Assembly (NCBI GenBank): GCA_024403585.1
Contig: JAKSRN010000110.1
Coordinates: 1-6,314, forward strand
DNA length: 6,314 bases
From: Lachnospiraceae bacterium
GTDB taxonomy: Bacteria; Bacillota; Clostridia; Lachnospirales; Lachnospiraceae
Direction of reading: 5' to 3'
Shown here one piece after another: positions 4,531-6,314 of the stretch; within the stretch, counting starts at the first letter, position 1; the number at the start of each line of letters is the position of its first letter. The notes under the pieces are model-generated. The model did not search any database and was not told where the DNA came from. It worked only from the letters and a program-made list of their open reading frames with translations. The position numbers were made by a program, and so were the translations under genes.

Positions 4531-6231
4531 ATGGCTATTATGACAATTGATGGTAGACCGTATGAGTTTACCAATGAGAAAAATGTACTGGCAGTAATCC
4601 GTAAAGCCCACATCGATGTTCCAACTCTGTGCTATAAACCTGAGCTGTCTACATTCGGTGACTGCCGTTTATGTAATGTTGAGGATGACAGAGGACGTAT
4701 GTTCGCATCCTGCTCTGAGGAGCCAAGAGATGGTATGGTAATCTTTACCAATACTGAGCGCCTCAGAAAATACAGAAAGATGATCATTGAGCTCCTTCTG
4801 GCTGCTCATAACAGAGACTGTACAACATGTGAGGAGTCCGGAAGCTGTACTCTGCAGGCTCTGGCAAGAAGATATGGTGTAAGAGAAGTTCGTTTCCAGA
4901 ACTACAAAGAGCCTCTTCCACTTGACTTCTCTTCTCCATCCATCGTACGTGACCCTAACAAATGTATCCTTTGCGGAAACTGTGTTCGTGTCTGTTCCGA
5001 GCTTCAGGGTCTTGGCGTTCTTGGATATGTTAACCGTGGCTCTGAGTCTACAATCTCTCCTGCATTTGACAAACAGATCGCAGAGACTGATTGTGTAAAC
5101 TGTGGTCAGTGTCGTGTATTCTGTCCTACAGCTGCAATCTCTATCAAACACAACCGTGATGACGTATGGTCTGCAATTGCAGATCCTAACGTACGTGTTG
5201 TTGCTCAGGTTGCACCTGCAGTACGTGTTGCAGTTGGTAACGAGTTTGGTATCAAAAACGGCAAATCCGTTATGGGCAAACTGGTAGCAGCTATGCACCG
5301 TATGGGATTTGATGAGGTTTATGATACAACTGTATCTGCTGACGTTACAATCTTTGAGGAGACAGCTGAGTTCCTGAACCGTGTACAGAATGGTGGAAAA
5401 CTTCCACTTCTGACATCCTGCTGTCCTGCATGGGTTAAATTCGTAGGCGATCAGTTCCCTGCTTACACAGAGAATGTATCTACATGCCGTTCTCCACAGG
5501 GAATGCTTTCTGCAATGATCAAAGATTATTACAAAGCTGACGAGAAGAAGACAGTTGTTGTTTCTGTAATGCCATGTACAGCTAAGAAGATGGAGGCAAT
5601 TCGTCCTAACAGCTTTACTGACGGTGTTCAGGATACAGATTTCGTTCTGACTACAACTGAGATCTGCCAGATGATCAAAGTTTCCGGTATTGACTTCAAC
5701 AGACTTGAGAAAGAGTCCTGTGATGTTCCATTCGGATTCGGATCCGGCGGCGGTGTTATCTTTGGTGTATCCGGTGGTGTAACAGAGGCTGTTATCCGTC
5801 ACCTGGTTAAAGATGCTGATGCAACTACACTTGAGAAGATCGCTAATTCTGGTGTTCGTTCTTCTAAAGGCAATGAGTTCATCCGTGAGTTCACTGTTCC
5901 TTATAACGGAATCGATGTTAAGATCTGCGTAGCTTCCGGTCTTGCTAATGCACGCAAGGTTATGGATGCTGTTCAGAGCGGTGAGAAAGAGTATCATCTC
6001 ATCGAGGTTATGGCATGCCGTCGTGGATGTATCAACGGTGGTGGACAGCCATACCTTGACAACGTTACATCTGTAGATGACAGAACTGATGGAATCTACG
6101 CTGCAGACAAACTGTCTATCGTTAAGAACTGTGATACCAACCCAATGGTAACATCTCTGTACGATGGAATGCTGAAAGATCATGAGAAAGCACATCACCT
6201 GCTTCACAATGCATTCTTTGCAGCAAAATAA
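4531..6231 (+). CDS. hydA: [FeFe] hydrogenase catalytic subunit HydA (NAD-linked, group A multimeric type)
   Basis: This 566-residue enzyme reduces protons or oxidises H2 at the H-cluster. The N-terminal relay has a [2Fe-2S] ferredoxin domain (C34, C45, C48, C61), a His-Cys [4Fe-4S] site (H93, C97, C100, C106) and two [4Fe-4S] clusters (C145, C148, C151, C155; C188, C191, C194, C198). The H-cluster motifs are TSCCPAW (295-301), MPCTAKK (347-353) and EVMACRRGCINGGGQP (492-507). C298, C349, C496 and C500 are the ligands and C297 the proton-relay cysteine. E277, E280, R284 and S317 match the CpI proton pathway by position, so the enzyme looks active. The C-terminus (KAHHLLHN) is the normal family end, so it is full length. 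It lacks the extra C-terminal [2Fe-2S] domain of Thermotoga HydA. With HydB and HydC it should form a cytoplasmic complex linking H2 to NAD(H) and probably ferredoxin. PGAP-style names would be NADH-dependent [FeFe] hydrogenase, group A3/A6; the subgroup is not certain. Maturases HydE, HydF and HydG must be encoded elsewhere. Confidence 0.95.
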   Translation: MAIMTIDGRPYEFTNEKNVLAVIRKAHIDVPTLCYKPELSTFGDCRLCNVEDDRGRMFASCSEEPRDGMVIFTNTERLRKYRKMIIELLLAAHNRDCTTCEESGSCTLQALARRYGVREVRFQNYKEPLPLDFSSPSIVRDPNKCILCGNCVRVCSELQGLGVLGYVNRGSESTISPAFDKQIAETDCVNCGQCRVFCPTAAISIKHNRDDVWSAIADPNVRVVAQVAPAVRVAVGNEFGIKNGKSVMGKLVAAMHRMGFDEVYDTTVSADVTIFEETAEFLNRVQNGGKLPLLTSCCPAWVKFVGDQFPAYTENVSTCRSPQGMLSAMIKDYYKADEKKTVVVSVMPCTAKKMEAIRPNSFTDGVQDTDFVLTTTEICQMIKVSGIDFNRLEKESCDVPFGFGSGGGVIFGVSGGVTEAVIRHLVKDADATTLEKIANSGVRSSKGNEFIREFTVPYNGIDVKICVASGLANARKVMDAVQSGEKEYHLIEVMACRRGCINGGGQPYLDNVTSVDDRTDGIYAADKLSIVKNCDTNPMVTSLYDGMLKDHEKAHHLLHNAFFAAK

Positions 6232-6256
6232 TCAGACAGTATAAAATTGCATTAAT

Positions 6257-6273
6257 AGGAATCTCTGGTTCCT
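6257..6273. other. Small hairpin AGGAA / TTCCT before the terminator
   Basis: AGGAA (6257-6261) pairs with TTCCT (6269-6273) around a seven-base loop, just upstream of the main terminator stem. It is weak and may only be incidental structure in the hydA 3' untranslated region. Confidence 0.25.
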
Positions 6274-6281
6274 GATATGGG

Positions 6282-6314
6282 CCGGGTGAGACTGATGTCT
6301 CACCCGGTCTTTTT
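6282..6314 (+). terminator. Strong rho-independent terminator of the hydCBA operon
   Basis: CCGGGTGAGAC (6282-6292) pairs perfectly with GTCTCACCCGG (6297-6307) around a TGAT tetraloop, followed by TCTTTTT to the window edge. An extra G-T pair at 6281/6308 can extend it. It begins 50 bases after the hydA stop and marks hydA as the last gene of its transcript. Confidence 0.93.

Noticed and set aside
2656..4611. Long antisense frames opposite hydB (2656-3543 and 3919-4611)
   Set aside because: They are also codon-register shadows produced by the same codon bias, ending where TTA or TCA codons occur in hydB, with no domain or start signal.
4669..6207. 512-codon open frame antisense to hydA
   Set aside because: It is in exact codon register with hydA, so it stays open only because hydA avoids TTA, CTA and TCA over this stretch; it ends where Leu47 is encoded by TTA. 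The translation is rich in Cys, Thr and Ser with no recognisable domain, and no ribosome site was seen.

Overview
The window looks like a piece of a Clostridia (Firmicutes) chromosome, most likely a gut-type Lachnospiraceae anaerobe. This is inferred from the strong AGGAGG ribosome binding sites, the moderate GC content, the oxygen-sensitive iron-sulfur enzymes and the protein relationships. No species can be named from the sequence alone.

Layout. The left edge (1-62, minus strand) holds only the first codons of a divergently transcribed gene of unknown function. Positions 63-340 are a divergent intergenic region. It contains a direct-repeat pair near the minus-strand gene, a 17-bp-period tandem repeat (three good copies and one decayed copy), and a sigma70-type promoter whose -35 abuts the last repeat. 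This promoter should drive a two-gene operon. The first gene (341-1117) encodes a protein resembling only the C-terminal half of the AIR-synthase/HypE-like (PurM) family. The second (1114-1884) is a class I SAM-dependent methyltransferase, overlapping the first by ATGA. A rho-independent terminator (1896-1929 plus T-rich tail) ends this operon.

Positions 1930-2157 hold two further hairpins, a 27-bp dyad and a second promoter. These lead into a three-gene operon, hydC-hydB-hydA (2158-6231), which encodes a multimeric NAD-linked [FeFe] hydrogenase. HydC is the NuoE-like [2Fe-2S] subunit. HydB is the NuoF-like FMN/NAD(H) subunit with an N-terminal [2Fe-2S] domain and a C-terminal 2x[4Fe-4S] ferredoxin domain. 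HydA is the H-cluster catalytic subunit with its own ferredoxin-like relay. A perfect 11-bp stem terminator (6282-6307) closes the operon at the right edge.

How the genes work together. HydABC would connect NAD(H), and probably ferredoxin, to H2 during fermentation. Every cluster-ligating cysteine that I can place and the proton-pathway residues are present, so the complex looks intact. Whether it is truly electron-bifurcating or simply NADH-dependent cannot be decided from sequence. The hydEFG maturases needed to build the H-cluster are not in the window. The hydCBA genes have the strongly skewed codon use of highly expressed genes, while the upstream two-gene operon does not. Nothing here is clearly a new system. 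The least ordinary items are the half-length AIR-synthase-like protein, the 17-bp repeats at its promoter and the dyad upstream of the hydrogenase promoter.
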